From Verrucomicrobiales bacterium (lineage in GTDB: Bacteria > Verrucomicrobiota > Verrucomicrobiia > Limisphaerales > J093), in NCBI GenBank assembly GCA_024233215.1, contig JACKPW010000007.1, positions 258,182 through 322,181 on the forward strand: a DNA stretch of 64,000 bases. Direction: 5' to 3'. Both the position numbers and the translations under genes were made by a program. Positions 44,823 to 54,600 of the stretch are shown here, one piece after another (position 1 is the stretch's first letter; the number at the start of each line of letters is the position of its first letter). Under the pieces are notes generated by a model. The model did no database searches, was not told the origin of the DNA, and saw only the letters and a list, made by a program, of their open reading frames with translations.

Positions 44823-45239
44823 ATGCGCGTTGAGGTGCAGTTGACTGCCGAGCCCATTGTGCCGTGCCGATTGATTGAACCGGACCATGCCGGCCGGGCC
44901 GGGGCTTGCGTCGAGTTCACGGGGGTGGTGCGTGGGGAGGAGAAGGAGCAACGAATTGCGGCGCTGGAATACGAGGCCTATCCTGACATGGCCCGGCGCG
45001 TCATGCAGGCGTTGTTGGCACGTCTGGGGCAACGCCACCGGTGCCTCAGCGCCCGGGTGATTCATCGGGTTGGGATCATTCCCGTGGGCGAGGCGGCCAT
45101 TTGGCTGGGGATTACCGCGTCTCATCGCCGCGAGGCGTTCGCGCTGCTGGCCGAGTTCATGGATCAACTCAAGCAGGAGGTTCCCATTTGGAAAACGCGC
45201 TCGATTCCCTTCGAAGCCCAGCGCCCGCATCAGTCATGA
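44823..45239 (+). CDS. moaE: Molybdopterin synthase large subunit
   Basis: 138 aa. 'ACVEFTGVVRGEEKEQRIAALEYEAYPDMA', 'VIHRVGIIPVGEAAIWLGITASHRREAFALLAEFMDQLKQEVPIWKTRS' contains the conserved arginine, histidine and lysine residues of MoaE. Converts precursor Z to molybdopterin with MoaD thiocarboxylate. Stop overlaps the moeA start (ATGA 45236-45239). ATG 44823 chosen for fit to the family. Confidence 0.93.
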   Translation: MRVEVQLTAEPIVPCRLIEPDHAGRAGACVEFTGVVRGEEKEQRIAALEYEAYPDMARRVMQALLARLGQRHRCLSARVIHRVGIIPVGEAAIWLGITASHRREAFALLAEFMDQLKQEVPIWKTRSIPFEAQRPHQS

Positions 45240-46462
45240 CAGACCGTTCCTCCGGGCCCACCGCCTCCAGCATCGAAGAGACGATCGCGCGAGTCAGGGG
45301 CTGCACGCAGGTCCTCGCCGTTGAACGGGTGGCGCTGGACCAGGCTTGCGGGCGGGTTCTCCGCGAGTCCGTCGCGGCTCGAGAGGATCAGCCGCCCTTC
45401 GACCGGTCCTCGATGGACGGATTTGCGGTGCGCCTGGACGACGCTTCGACCCGGTTCCGCATTGTGGATCGCATCCGGGCCGGGGACTGGAAGCCGCGCG
45501 GGTTGTCCATAGGCGAGGCTGTGCAGATTGCCACGGGGGGGGCGTTGCCCTGTCCAGAGTTGCAGGTGGTAATCCGCGAGGCGACGGAAGTCGAGGGAGA
45601 ATGGTTGACCGTGCGCGAGCGGGGTCCCGAGCGCTGTATCCGGTTTCGGGGTGAAGATGCCCGGGCCGGGGAAACCTTGCTTGAACCTGGCGTCCGCTTG
45701 AGTCCCGGCGCGTTGGGCCTGTTGGCGAGTCTTGGTCATGCTGATCCGCTGGTGACGCGTCAACCGCGCGTCCTGCATGTCGCGACCGGCAACGAACTCG
45801 TGTCGCCGGATCTGGTTCCGGCAGACGGGCAGATCCGGGATTCAAACTCGACCCTGGTGCGGACGTTCCTCGGGCAGTGGGGCGTGACGCTGCGACAACT
45901 GCGCGTGGCAGAAGCGGAGGCAGTGGCCCACCGCGCCATCGAGGAGGCGGCCAGCGGACTGGGCACGCTCGATCTGCTGCTGATTTCCGGAGGCGCCAGC
46001 GTGGGGCCGCACGATTTCACCGCGGACTTGCTGGTGCGGCTGGGCTTTGTCCTGCACATCCGCCGTACCGCGACCCGGCCGGGCAGGCCCCTGCTCTTCG
46101 GCACCCGCGGCGCCACCCTGGCCTTTGGGCTGCCGGGCAACCCGCTGGCGCATTTCGTCTGCCTGAACCTCTACGTGCGGCAGGCCATCGAGGGCATGAG
46201 CGGGGTGGCCCAGGGCGGCGCTTTCCGCTCCGGCCGGCTGACCGCCCGGTTCAACGATACCCCCAACGCCCGGGAGACGCTCTGGCCCGCCCGGCTGGAA
46301 ATCACCGGCGAGGGGGTGGGTTTGAGGCCCCTGTCATGGCGCAGTTCAGGCGACTTGACCCCACTGGCAACCGCCAACGCCCTGGTTCGCATCCCGCCCG
46401 GAACCGACCTCCTGCCCGTCGGCTCCCCGGTCCGGTTCATGCCAACCTCGCTGCAACCATGA
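45236..46462 (+). CDS. moeA: Molybdopterin molybdotransferase
   Basis: 408 aa. Inserts molybdate into adenylated molybdopterin. 'QPPFDRSSMDGFAVR' and 'GEAVQIATGGALPC' in the N-terminal domain, 'ATGNELVSPDLVPADGQIRDSNSTLVRTFL' and 'LISGGASVGPHDFTADLLVRLGF' in the MogA-like domain, 'FGLPGNPLAHFVCLNLYVRQAI'. All expected blocks are present. Starts in the ATGA overlap with moaE and ends in an ATGA overlap with moaC. Confidence 0.95.
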   Translation: MTDRSSGPTASSIEETIARVRGCTQVLAVERVALDQACGRVLRESVAAREDQPPFDRSSMDGFAVRLDDASTRFRIVDRIRAGDWKPRGLSIGEAVQIATGGALPCPELQVVIREATEVEGEWLTVRERGPERCIRFRGEDARAGETLLEPGVRLSPGALGLLASLGHADPLVTRQPRVLHVATGNELVSPDLVPADGQIRDSNSTLVRTFLGQWGVTLRQLRVAEAEAVAHRAIEEAASGLGTLDLLLISGGASVGPHDFTADLLVRLGFVLHIRRTATRPGRPLLFGTRGATLAFGLPGNPLAHFVCLNLYVRQAIEGMSGVAQGGAFRSGRLTARFNDTPNARETLWPARLEITGEGVGLRPLSWRSSGDLTPLATANALVRIPPGTDLLPVGSPVRFMPTSLQP

Positions 46463-46944
46463 AGCGAACCGCTCGAACGGCCGACCTCCAGCCTTCCGGT
46501 GGGAAGTTCTCGCACCTGAACGCCCAGGGCGAGGCACGCATGGTGAATGTCGGCGCCAAACCGATGCAGCGCCGGCGCGCGCTGGCGGAAGGCCGGCTGG
46601 TTTGCGCCCCAAGCACCTTGCGGGCGTTGCGGGACCATGCTCTGCCCAAGGGAGACGTGTTGACCGTGGCGCAGATCGCGGGAATTCAGGCGGCCAAACG
46701 AACCGCCGAACTGATTCCTCTTTGCCACCCGATTGCCCTGTGCCATGTCGAGTTGAACTTCAGGCTGCTTCGCAACGCCGTGGTGGTGCGGTGTGCCACC
46801 GAAACCGCGGCCCAGACCGGCGTCGAGATGGAGGCCCTCACCGGCGTGGCGGTCGCGTGCCTGACGCTCTACGACATGTGCAAGGCCGTCGACAAGACCA
46901 TGCGCATCGAGGCCATCCGCGTTGTGGAGAAGTCCAAACAATGA
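46459..46944 (+). CDS. moaC: Cyclic pyranopterin monophosphate synthase
   Basis: 161 aa. Converts the MoaA product to cPMP. 'FSHLNAQGEARMVNVGAKP', 'AKRTAELIPLCHPIALCHVEL' and 'TGVEMEALTGVAVACLTLYDMCKAVDKTMRIEAIRVVEK' are the full MoaC signature with catalytic K-A-V-D-K. Overlaps both neighbours by 4 bp. moaA, its partner, is not in the window. Confidence 0.95.
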   Translation: MKRTARTADLQPSGGKFSHLNAQGEARMVNVGAKPMQRRRALAEGRLVCAPSTLRALRDHALPKGDVLTVAQIAGIQAAKRTAELIPLCHPIALCHVELNFRLLRNAVVVRCATETAAQTGVEMEALTGVAVACLTLYDMCKAVDKTMRIEAIRVVEKSKQ

Positions 46945-47462
46945 AAATCGGACGGCTCACCATCAGCGATCGTGCCAGTGAGGGCGTTTACGTCGACGCC
47001 AGCGGGCCCGAGATCGAGCGGGTGCTGCGCGGCGTATTCGGGGCTGACGCGGTCTTTCTGGTGGCGATCGTCCCGGATGCCGTGCCGGCCATCGCCGCAC
47101 GTCTGCGTTCCCTGGCCGACACGGATCGATGCGATCTGATTGTGACCACGGGCGGCACGGGAGTCGGGTTGCGGGATGTGACTCCCGAGGCCACCCGGTT
47201 GGTGCTGGAAAAGGAGCTGCCGGGGTTCGGCGAACTCATGCGGATGCGATCGTTCGACCGGGTGCGGACGGCGATCCTGTCGCGCGCCACGGCCGGGGTC
47301 CGTGGTCGTTCGCTCATCATCAACCTGCCCGGCAAGCCGGCGGCGGTGGCCGAATGCTTGACGCTGTTGGTAGAGGCGATTCGCGAAGGCCTTGCCCACC
47401 TCCAGGGCCGGGACCCTCACGCGCCGGACCGGCCTGTCGGGGATTCTCCGGCCGGTGGCTGA
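46941..47462 (+). CDS. moaB: MoaB/Mog-type molybdopterin adenylyltransferase
   Basis: 173 aa. 'KIGRLTISDRASEGVYVDASGPEIERVL' and 'CDLIVTTGGTGVGLRDVTPEATRLVLEKELPGFGELMRMRS…TAILSRATAGVRGRSLIINLPGKPAAVAECL' match Mog/MoaB, which adenylates molybdopterin before MoeA acts. Last gene of the plus-strand cofactor operon; converges on the NnrS genes with 13 bp between stops. Confidence 0.93.
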   Translation: MKIGRLTISDRASEGVYVDASGPEIERVLRGVFGADAVFLVAIVPDAVPAIAARLRSLADTDRCDLIVTTGGTGVGLRDVTPEATRLVLEKELPGFGELMRMRSFDRVRTAILSRATAGVRGRSLIINLPGKPAAVAECLTLLVEAIREGLAHLQGRDPHAPDRPVGDSPAGG

Positions 47463-47475
47463 GCGCGTCCGAGGG

Positions 47476-48675
47476 CTAATCCGGGTCGGTCCGCAGGACC
47501 TTGGGCAACACCCGGACGCCCCAGAACAGGACTGCGGCGATCCAGCACAAGGCCCCGTAGACATAGTGCGAGATCAGGATGGCCGGCCAGAAATCCCCGC
47601 TGACCCGGGTGGCCATCGCCAACACCAGCACGCCGACCGTCACGTAAAGCCAACGATTGCGGGCCTGGAAAGCGGCGGCATGGCCGCCATGGCCGAAGAC
47701 GACGCGGGTCGCAACGACCAGGGTGAGCAAGGCAAAACCGCCCATGAACGTCACGTGCAGCAGCGCCACCCGAAACGGGGGAAACAGCGTCACCGCCAGG
47801 TACCCGGCCGCCACCGCGGTCAGCGCGAGCCGCACGGAGAAGGAAAAGGGGCCGCCCGCACGGGGGGCGTGCAACCCGGCCTGTTGTGCCAGTGGATAGG
47901 CTGACGCGACCGCGAACCGAAGTCCGTGTGCCAGCCGGTAGTGACCGGCCGCCTCGATTCCGAACGAGGCGAGGACCGCGCCACCCACGGCCATGGCACC
48001 CATGGCCTGCCACCGCCACGGGCGGTTGGGGTGAAGCATGGAGGGGTAATCATGCCTGCTGGGCCAGCCGAAGAAGCGGGGCAGAAGGAACGGTCCCACC
48101 CCGAGGATGGGCAGCAGGACGAAGCTCTGATAGCTCAGCAGGCGTTCGAGAAAGACCCACGCGCTGTCGGGCTCCGTCTGGCATTGATGCCACACGGCCA
48201 GCACCGCCCCGGCGACTCCGGAGAACAACCCCAGACCCGCCAACAGAAAGCCGGGCGGCGGCAGGTCCTGGCGCCGCCACACCCGCCGGACCAGCAGGCC
48301 GAGGAACACCAGTAACAGCCCCAGGAAGAGGACGTCCCCGGCCAGTAACCAGTTGCCCGCCCAGCATCCGGTCATGATCGCGTGCAACAGGACCAGGATG
48401 CCAACATTGCGGGTTCCAAGCGGCGCGGCGCCCAGCAACCGCGGCCCGGCGGTCCCCAGGAAGCCGAGGATGAAGCCGCCCAGAAATCCGTGCGCCAGCA
48501 GCCGGGCGTGGGCCTGTCCCGGATAGGTCTCAACCCAGCCGCCGAAGTGAAGTGGCCACAGGGCCACGCCCACCAGCCCGGCGGCAATTCCTGCCGGAAA
48601 GAAGATCCGGAACGGTTCACGGCCAAGATCCGCCAAACCGACCGCCCGGGTCGCTGTGTCGCGTTGGTCCATCAT
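47476..48675 (-). CDS. NnrS family membrane protein
   Basis: 399 aa, about 11-12 membrane helices. 'FRIFFPAGIAAGLVGVALWPLHFGGWVETYPGQAHARLLAHGFLGGFILGFLGTAGPRLLGA' is the typical NnrS start, with conserved histidines suited to haem and copper binding. NnrS proteins in denitrifiers help cells survive NO. It overlaps the upstream gene by 4 bp and so is co-transcribed from the FNR/DNR-type divergent promoter in front of the nxr-like operon. Confidence 0.85.
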   Translation of the reverse strand: MMDQRDTATRAVGLADLGREPFRIFFPAGIAAGLVGVALWPLHFGGWVETYPGQAHARLLAHGFLGGFILGFLGTAGPRLLGAAPLGTRNVGILVLLHAIMTGCWAGNWLLAGDVLFLGLLLVFLGLLVRRVWRRQDLPPPGFLLAGLGLFSGVAGAVLAVWHQCQTEPDSAWVFLERLLSYQSFVLLPILGVGPFLLPRFFGWPSRHDYPSMLHPNRPWRWQAMGAMAVGGAVLASFGIEAAGHYRLAHGLRFAVASAYPLAQQAGLHAPRAGGPFSFSVRLALTAVAAGYLAVTLFPPFRVALLHVTFMGGFALLTLVVATRVVFGHGGHAAAFQARNRWLYVTVGVLVLAMATRVSGDFWPAILISHYVYGALCWIAAVLFWGVRVLPKVLRTDPD

Positions 48676-49817
48676 TCGTTTTTTCCCCGGCCCGGTTCGC
48701 AGGCCGCCTTCGCACGCGAAGTCCGTGACGGCGCCCGCGGCGTCAGCGCGATCAGGGTCACCGTGTTGATCAGAAACAGCGCCACCGCCAGACCGTTGCC
48801 GGCACCGCCCCAGATGCGGCCTTCGGGCCAGTCGGTCAGATCACCCAGGACCCGGAGCAGCAATGAACCGTGCAACACCGCCAGTGGCACGTAAGAGGTC
48901 GCCCGAAAGTGAAGGGGCAATCCCAGCACCGCGGGAAAGATCACCGGGGCGTGTCCGAAGATCATCGAAAAGACGAACCCGACGAAGAACGCGTGCAACG
49001 CCGCGTCGTAGCCATAGCCTGCGGACTGCGGCCAATGGAGCGGCAGCAACAGGGCGGTGAGCAACAGCCAGCCGTAACCCGTCAGCAGGCAAACCGCCAT
49101 GAACCGCGGCAGGCCGTCTCCACGAATGGTGCGCCGCGCGATGTCGAAAGTGAGCAACCACACCGCCATCCCCAACAGCGCGGCGCCCAGAATCCAACCG
49201 CCGACCCGGGGTGTCACCCAGCCGGTAATCAAACCGGCTCCCAACACCCCCGCCGCCGTCAACAACCAAGGTCGGGACCAGCGGGAGGGCCGCTGGAACC
49301 GCGTCAGTTCGAGTCGTTCGCCCACGATGGTGAGGAGCAGAAAACTGAGCCACCAGGGCGCCACTTGGGGGAGTGGATGACCGAGTGCCCACCCCACGTT
49401 GCCGCCCAACCAAGCCAGGGCGCCTGCGCCCATGACCACGTTGTGCAACGCACGCTGCAGGGCGATGACCCGTGCCGACACCAGCACGAACACCCCGTTG
49501 CCCCCGGCCAGCACCCAGCGTGGCCAGGCATCGAGCACGCCGACTGCGACAGTCACCAACCCAACGCCCGTCAGCAACGGCGCCGCATACGCCCAGATCG
49601 CCCGCAGCCCCACGGCACGCTCAAGCCCAATCAGCGTGCCCAGAAAGCCGCCCACCATCAGCGGGCCGTGGAAGCTGACCCAGTTGGCGTGCTCGGTTGG
49701 CAGGGGCAGGGGAAGCGGCAAGCGCAACAGCCCGCCCCAGATGCCCGTGACCAGGCAGGCCATTGCTGTCGCCAGCAACGCCACCCGCCCTCCCCGTTCC
49801 TTGAAGCTGAGATTCAT
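48672..49817 (-). CDS. NnrS-like multi-helix membrane protein
   Basis: 381 aa from ATG 49817, preceded by an AGGAAGAA-type ribosome site. About 12 membrane helices; 'WVSFHGPLMVGGFLGTLIGLERAVGL' and 'ALHAFFVGFVFSMIFGHAPVIFPAVLGLPLHF' show the histidine positions shared with NnrS and haem-copper oxidase-like proteins. More divergent than its downstream partner. Being first behind the divergent promoter and coupled to the second gene, it probably acts with it in NO or nitrite stress, by inference only. Confidence 0.75.
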   Translation of the reverse strand: MNLSFKERGGRVALLATAMACLVTGIWGGLLRLPLPLPLPTEHANWVSFHGPLMVGGFLGTLIGLERAVGLRAIWAYAAPLLTGVGLVTVAVGVLDAWPRWVLAGGNGVFVLVSARVIALQRALHNVVMGAGALAWLGGNVGWALGHPLPQVAPWWLSFLLLTIVGERLELTRFQRPSRWSRPWLLTAAGVLGAGLITGWVTPRVGGWILGAALLGMAVWLLTFDIARRTIRGDGLPRFMAVCLLTGYGWLLLTALLLPLHWPQSAGYGYDAALHAFFVGFVFSMIFGHAPVIFPAVLGLPLHFRATSYVPLAVLHGSLLLRVLGDLTDWPEGRIWGGAGNGLAVALFLINTVTLIALTPRAPSRTSRAKAACEPGRGKNE

Positions 49818-49912
49818 GTTGCTCTTGCGTTCTTCCTGAGACTGCCGGCCGCCAACCCTCCCCGTCCTCCCCTCGCTCAAGGCGACTTTGCCGGTTGAGC
49901 CGACCCTTTTCA

Positions 49913-49926
49913 TTGATGCAGATCAA
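49913..49926. promoter_or_regulatory. FNR-type box
   Basis: TTGATGCAGATCAA, a perfect TTGAT-N4-ATCAA palindrome, 96 bp upstream of the nnrS-like start and 116 bp upstream of the nxrC-like start. It fits binding by a CRP/FNR-family anaerobic regulator. No such regulator gene is in the window. Confidence 0.65.
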
Positions 49927-49990
49927 TTCCCGCCGGCAGGGAACCGCCGCGCCGGCCGGGGGCGAAAAACCCGCGGAACCAAGCGGTGTC

Positions 49991-50004
49991 TTGACGCAGG
50001 TCAA
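49991..50004. promoter_or_regulatory. DNR/NnrR-type box
   Basis: TTGACGCAGGTCAA, a perfect TTGAC-N4-GTCAA palindrome with the same GCAG spacer as the FNR-type box 65 bp to the left. Its centre is 44 bp before the ATG of the nxrC-like gene; a weak -10-like TCTAAC lies at 50025-50030, consistent with class II activation of this operon. Confidence 0.65.
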
Positions 50005-50041
50005 TTCCCTGCGTGGGCCGTCGGTCTAACGTCGCCAGGTT

Positions 50042-51610
50042 ATGCATCTCATGAGTGCCGTTTTCAAGACCGGCGGTTTGGGTGCCCTCGTGTTGGCGTT
50101 GTGCCTGAATCCGGCCGCCGCAGCGCCGACCGAGCCGGACAGTCTGACCTCCGGCAGGCGGGTTTACGGCCAACACTGCGCCGCCTGTCACGGCGCAGAG
50201 GGCAACGGCAATGGGCCGGCGGCGGTGTGGCTGTTCCCCAAGCCCCGCGATTTCAGCGCCGGTCTCTACAAGATCCGCTCGACTCCCTCGGGGTTCCTGC
50301 CAACGGATGAGGATCTGTACCGCAGCATCCGCGATGGGTTGGGGGGAAGTTCGATGCCCTCCTTCAGCTATCTTGCCGAGGCCGAATTGCGGGACGTGGT
50401 TCAGTATGTGAAGCACTTGACCGCCACCATTGGCGCCGACGGAACCCGGGTAAACCTGTTCGATCAGGCCCGTGCGGACGGGACCCTGCCCGAGCCCATC
50501 ACCGTCCCGCCGGAGCCGCCACTGACCTTTGCCTCGATCACGCGGGGACGGGAGCTTTACGGACAGCTGCAGTGTCAATCCTGCCACGGCGAGACCGGCG
50601 CCGGGGATGGGTTCTCAGCGCCGACTCTCAAGGACAGTTTCGGTGTCCCCATTCCGCCGCGCGATTTCAACACCGGCGCGTTTCGGGGCGGGTCGACGGG
50701 GCCGGATCTGTACACCCGCATCGCCGTCGGCCTCGGGGGCACGCCCATGGTGGCCTACCCCGATGAGGTCCTGCTTCCGGAGGATCGCTGGTCGCTCGTC
50801 CATTTCATCCAGTCGCTGCGGCGAAAGGACATCGAGGTCAGCGACATTCTGTCCTCGGACGGCCGGTTGATGGTGTCGCGGGTCGAGGGAGAGTTGCCGG
50901 ATCAGCCGACGGATCCGGCGTGGGAGCGCATCGAAAGCGCGCGCATTCCCTTGAACCCGCTCTGGCCGGAACCTTATCCCATCCCGGGCATGGCTGTGCG
51001 GGCCGTGCATGACGGGAAACGCATTGCCATCCTTCTTCAATGGCGCGACGAGGTCTTCGACGGTGCCCCGATTCGTGTCCAGGATTTCCAGGACGCCGCC
51101 GCCCTGCAGTTTTCATTGAGTGGCCGGACGCCGTTCATTGCCATGGGCGACCCGGCGAATCCGGTCAACATGTGGCAGTGGAAAGCCGGCTGGCAGCAGG
51201 AGTTGGACGGTCAGCGCCCGGATGTCGAACTCACCTACGCCTCCCTGCATGTGGATCTTTATCCCGAGCCCGGTCAGCATGCGCTCTATCGCACGGCGGA
51301 AACCGCGGGCAATCTGCTGGCGACCACCACTCTGAAGTCGTCCGTCGAGGACGCCAACGCCACCGGATTTGGCACGATGACCTCCCAGCCGCCCCGGGCT
51401 CAGAATGTCGGCGGCCGGGGTGTCTGGCGCGACAACTTCTGGAGCGTGCTGTTCCTTCGGGAACTCCAGTCGAAGGACGACGGCGACGTGCAACTCAAGC
51501 CCGGCGGCGAGCCCGTGCCGGTGGCCTTTGCCGTTTGGAACGGCGCCCAACGCGACCGGAACGGGCGCAAAGTCATCAGCAACTGGCATCAACTCATCCT
51601 GGCCGAATAA
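50042..51610 (+). CDS. nxrC: NXR-like gamma subunit: di-haem c domain fused to type II DMSO reductase gamma domain
   Basis: 522 aa, exported (signal 'TGGLGALVLALCLNPAAAAP'). Two c-haem motifs, CAACH (46-50) and CQSCH (178-182), each in a class I cytochrome c fold with distal methionines (SSMPSF; TPMVAYP). Residues about 290-522 are the haem-b gamma domain of ethylbenzene dehydrogenase-type enzymes: 'VRAVHDGKRIAILLQWRDEV', 'DAAALQFSL' and 'NPVNMWQWKAGWQ' with candidate axial M377. Such a subunit carries electrons between the Fe-S beta subunit and a periplasmic acceptor; the fused cytochromes would extend the wire. First gene of the operon, 11 bp before the catalytic subunit gene. ATG 50051 is an alternative start. 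Confidence 0.87.
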   Translation: MHLMSAVFKTGGLGALVLALCLNPAAAAPTEPDSLTSGRRVYGQHCAACHGAEGNGNGPAAVWLFPKPRDFSAGLYKIRSTPSGFLPTDEDLYRSIRDGLGGSSMPSFSYLAEAELRDVVQYVKHLTATIGADGTRVNLFDQARADGTLPEPITVPPEPPLTFASITRGRELYGQLQCQSCHGETGAGDGFSAPTLKDSFGVPIPPRDFNTGAFRGGSTGPDLYTRIAVGLGGTPMVAYPDEVLLPEDRWSLVHFIQSLRRKDIEVSDILSSDGRLMVSRVEGELPDQPTDPAWERIESARIPLNPLWPEPYPIPGMAVRAVHDGKRIAILLQWRDEVFDGAPIRVQDFQDAAALQFSLSGRTPFIAMGDPANPVNMWQWKAGWQQELDGQRPDVELTYASLHVDLYPEPGQHALYRTAETAGNLLATTTLKSSVEDANATGFGTMTSQPPRAQNVGGRGVWRDNFWSVLFLRELQSKDDGDVQLKPGGEPVPVAFAVWNGAQRDRNGRKVISNWHQLILAE

Positions 51611-51621
51611 GGGATTTCATC

Positions 51622-54600
51622 ATGAGCAACGAGCACCTCTCCCGACGCGATTTCATCCAGCGCAGCGGCCTGATCGGCGCCGGCGTGGCGGCGGCGCAAA
51701 TGCTGCCCCTCCGTTTCCTCCAGGCCCAACAAGCGATCCCGAACCCGTTGGCCCACTATCCCAACCGTGATTGGGAGCGCATCTACCGCAACCAGTACGC
51801 CTACGATTCGACCTTCTCCTGGGTCTGCGCCCCGAATGACACCCACAACTGCCGCGTGACCGCGCACGTCCGCAACGGGGTCATCACCCGGATGGGCGAG
51901 CAGTTCGACGTCGGTACCTACGCGGACCTCGAGGGCAACAAGGCCTCCTGGAACTGGGGCAACCGTCATTGCGCCAAGGGCTACACCTTTCACCGCGTCA
52001 TCTACGGTCCCTACCGGCTCAAACACCCCATCGTACGCCGGGGGTGGAAGCGCTGGGCCGATGACGGCTTTCCCTATCTCACCAAGGAGCTGCGCGCGAA
52101 GTACCAGTTCGATTCGCGCGGCACTGACCGGTTCGAGCGGCTCTCCTGGGACGACGCCTTCGAATACATCGCCAAGGGACTCCGGGCGATCGCCTCCCGC
52201 TACAGCGGCGAGGAGGGCGCGCAGCGGCTGGCCGAACAGGGATACCCGCCGGAGATGATCGAGGACATGGGCGGCGCCGGCACCCGCACCATGAAGTGTC
52301 GCGGCGGCATGGGCCTGCTGGGAGTCATGGGCAAGTACGGCATGTATCGCCTGAGCAACTCGCTGGCGCTGCTCGACGTGCAGGTGCGAGGCGTGGGTGA
52401 GGACCAGGCGCGCGGCGGTCGCAACTGGTCAAACTACACCTGGCACGGCGACCAGGCGCCCGGGCAGCCGTGGGTTCATGGACTCCAGAACTCCGAGTGC
52501 GACTTCAACGATCACCGGTTCTCCAAGCTCATCATCATGAACGGGAAGAATCTGGTGGAGAACAAGATCACCGATTCGCATTGGTTCATCGAATGCATGG
52601 AGCGCGGCGCCAAGATCGTGGTGATCGCCCCCGAGTATGGCGCCCCGTCCACCAAGTCCGATTACTGGGTGCCGGTCCGCCCGTCCACTGACGCCGCCCT
52701 CTGGCTGGGCGTTACGCGCCTTTTGATGGACAACCGGTGGTATGATGCGGATTTCGTGAAGCAGTTCACGGACTTCCCCCTGCTGCTGCGGGCCGACAAC
52801 CTCCGGCGGTTGCGCGCGCACGAGGTCTTTCCGGACTACCAGAACACGCTGGCGCTCGATGGCGCCAGCAAGCAGGTCCAGGGAATCACGGATGAGCAGC
52901 ATGCCCAACTGGGCGACTACGTGGTTTGGGATGCCCGGACGAATGCCCCGAAGGCGATCCACCGCGACCTGGTCGGTCAGAAACTGATCCAGGCCGGCGT
53001 CGATCCGGTGCTCGATTGGACGGGCAAGGTCAGACTGGCCGACGGCAGCGAGGTCGAGGTGAAGACCGCCTGGGCGCAATACCAGGTGCATCTCGAGGAC
53101 TACGACCTGGACAGCGTTGCCGAGATCACGGGTGCGCCCCGCGAGTTGGTCCAGCGCCTCGCGCAGGACATCGCCACCATCAAACCGGCGTCGATTCATC
53201 AAGGCGAAGGCATCAACCACTGGTTTCACGCCACCGAGGCCAATCGTGCGGCCTATCTGCCGGTGATGTTGACCGGCAACATCGGGAAGCCCGGCGCCGG
53301 ATGCCACGGCTGGGCGGGCAACTACAAGGCCGCCTTGTTCCAGGGCTCGAAACTGACCGGTCCCGGGTTCAAGGGGTGGGTCGCCGAAGACCCGTTCCAC
53401 CCCAATCTCGACGAGGCGGCGCACGGACGCGAGGTGGTCGCCCATGCCTTCACGAAGGACGAGGAACCGGCCTATTGGAACCACGGGGACCTTCCCTTGA
53501 TCGTCGACACGCCGAAGGAAGGCCGTCGGTGCTTCACCGGCCAGAGCCACATGCCCACGCCGACCAAGGCGCTCCTGTTCACCAACGTGAACCTCATCAA
53601 CAACGCCAAGTGGGCCTATGGTGTGATCAAGAACGTCAACCCGCGGGTCGAGTTGATCGTCAGCATCGACATCCAGGCCACCGCGTCGGTCGAGTATTCC
53701 GATTTCGCCCTGCCGGCGAATTCCTGGTGCGAGTTCGAGGACCTGGAAATCACCGCGAGCTGCTCGAATCCGTTCCTCCAGTTGTGGAAGGGCGGCATCA
53801 AGCCCCTCTACGATACCAAGGACGACCTGTCGATCCTGGCAGGGATTGCCGCGGGGTTGAGCCGGGTCACCGGCGACCAGCGGTTTCGCGACTACTTCAA
53901 ATTCGAGCACGAGGGCAAGCGCCGGGTTTACATCCAACGGTTGCTTGACACCTGCACCACCACGACCGGATACACGGTCGAGGACATCATGGCCGGCAAA
54001 TACGGCCCGCCCGGGGGGGCGCTGCTGAATTTTCGAACCTATCCGCGCATTCCGTTCTACGAGCAAATCCACGACAGCTGGCCCTTTTACACGGACACCG
54101 GCCGTCTGCATTCCTACAGCGACGATCCCACGGCCATTGAATGCGGTGAGAACTTCATCGTGCATCGGGAGGGCCCGGAGGCCACCCCTTATCTGCCCAA
54201 CGTCATCGTCAGTTCAAACCCCTGGGTGCGACCGAATGATTTTGGCATCCCCCTCAACGCCGAGCATTGGGACGAACGCACAATCCGAAACGTGAAACTC
54301 GGGTGGGACAAGGTCAAGGAGTCGAAGAATTTTCTGTGGGAGAAGGGCTACCAGTTCTATTGCCTCACCCCGAAGTCCCGCCACAGCGTCCATTCCTCCT
54401 GGGCCAACGTGGACTGGCACCTGATCTACAACTCGAACTTCGGCGACCCCTACCGCATCGACAAGCGTCTCCCGAACGTCAGCGAGCATCAGCTCCACAT
54501 GAACCCGCAGGCCGCCCGCGACCATGGGTTGAACGACGGCGACTATGTCTATGTGGACGCCAATCCCGCCGATCGGCCCTACCTCGGCGCGACACCGAGC

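Noticed and set aside
52429..54165. Minus-strand ORF of 578 codons inside nxrA
   Set aside because: Antisense shadow of the alpha subunit gene; no motif content.
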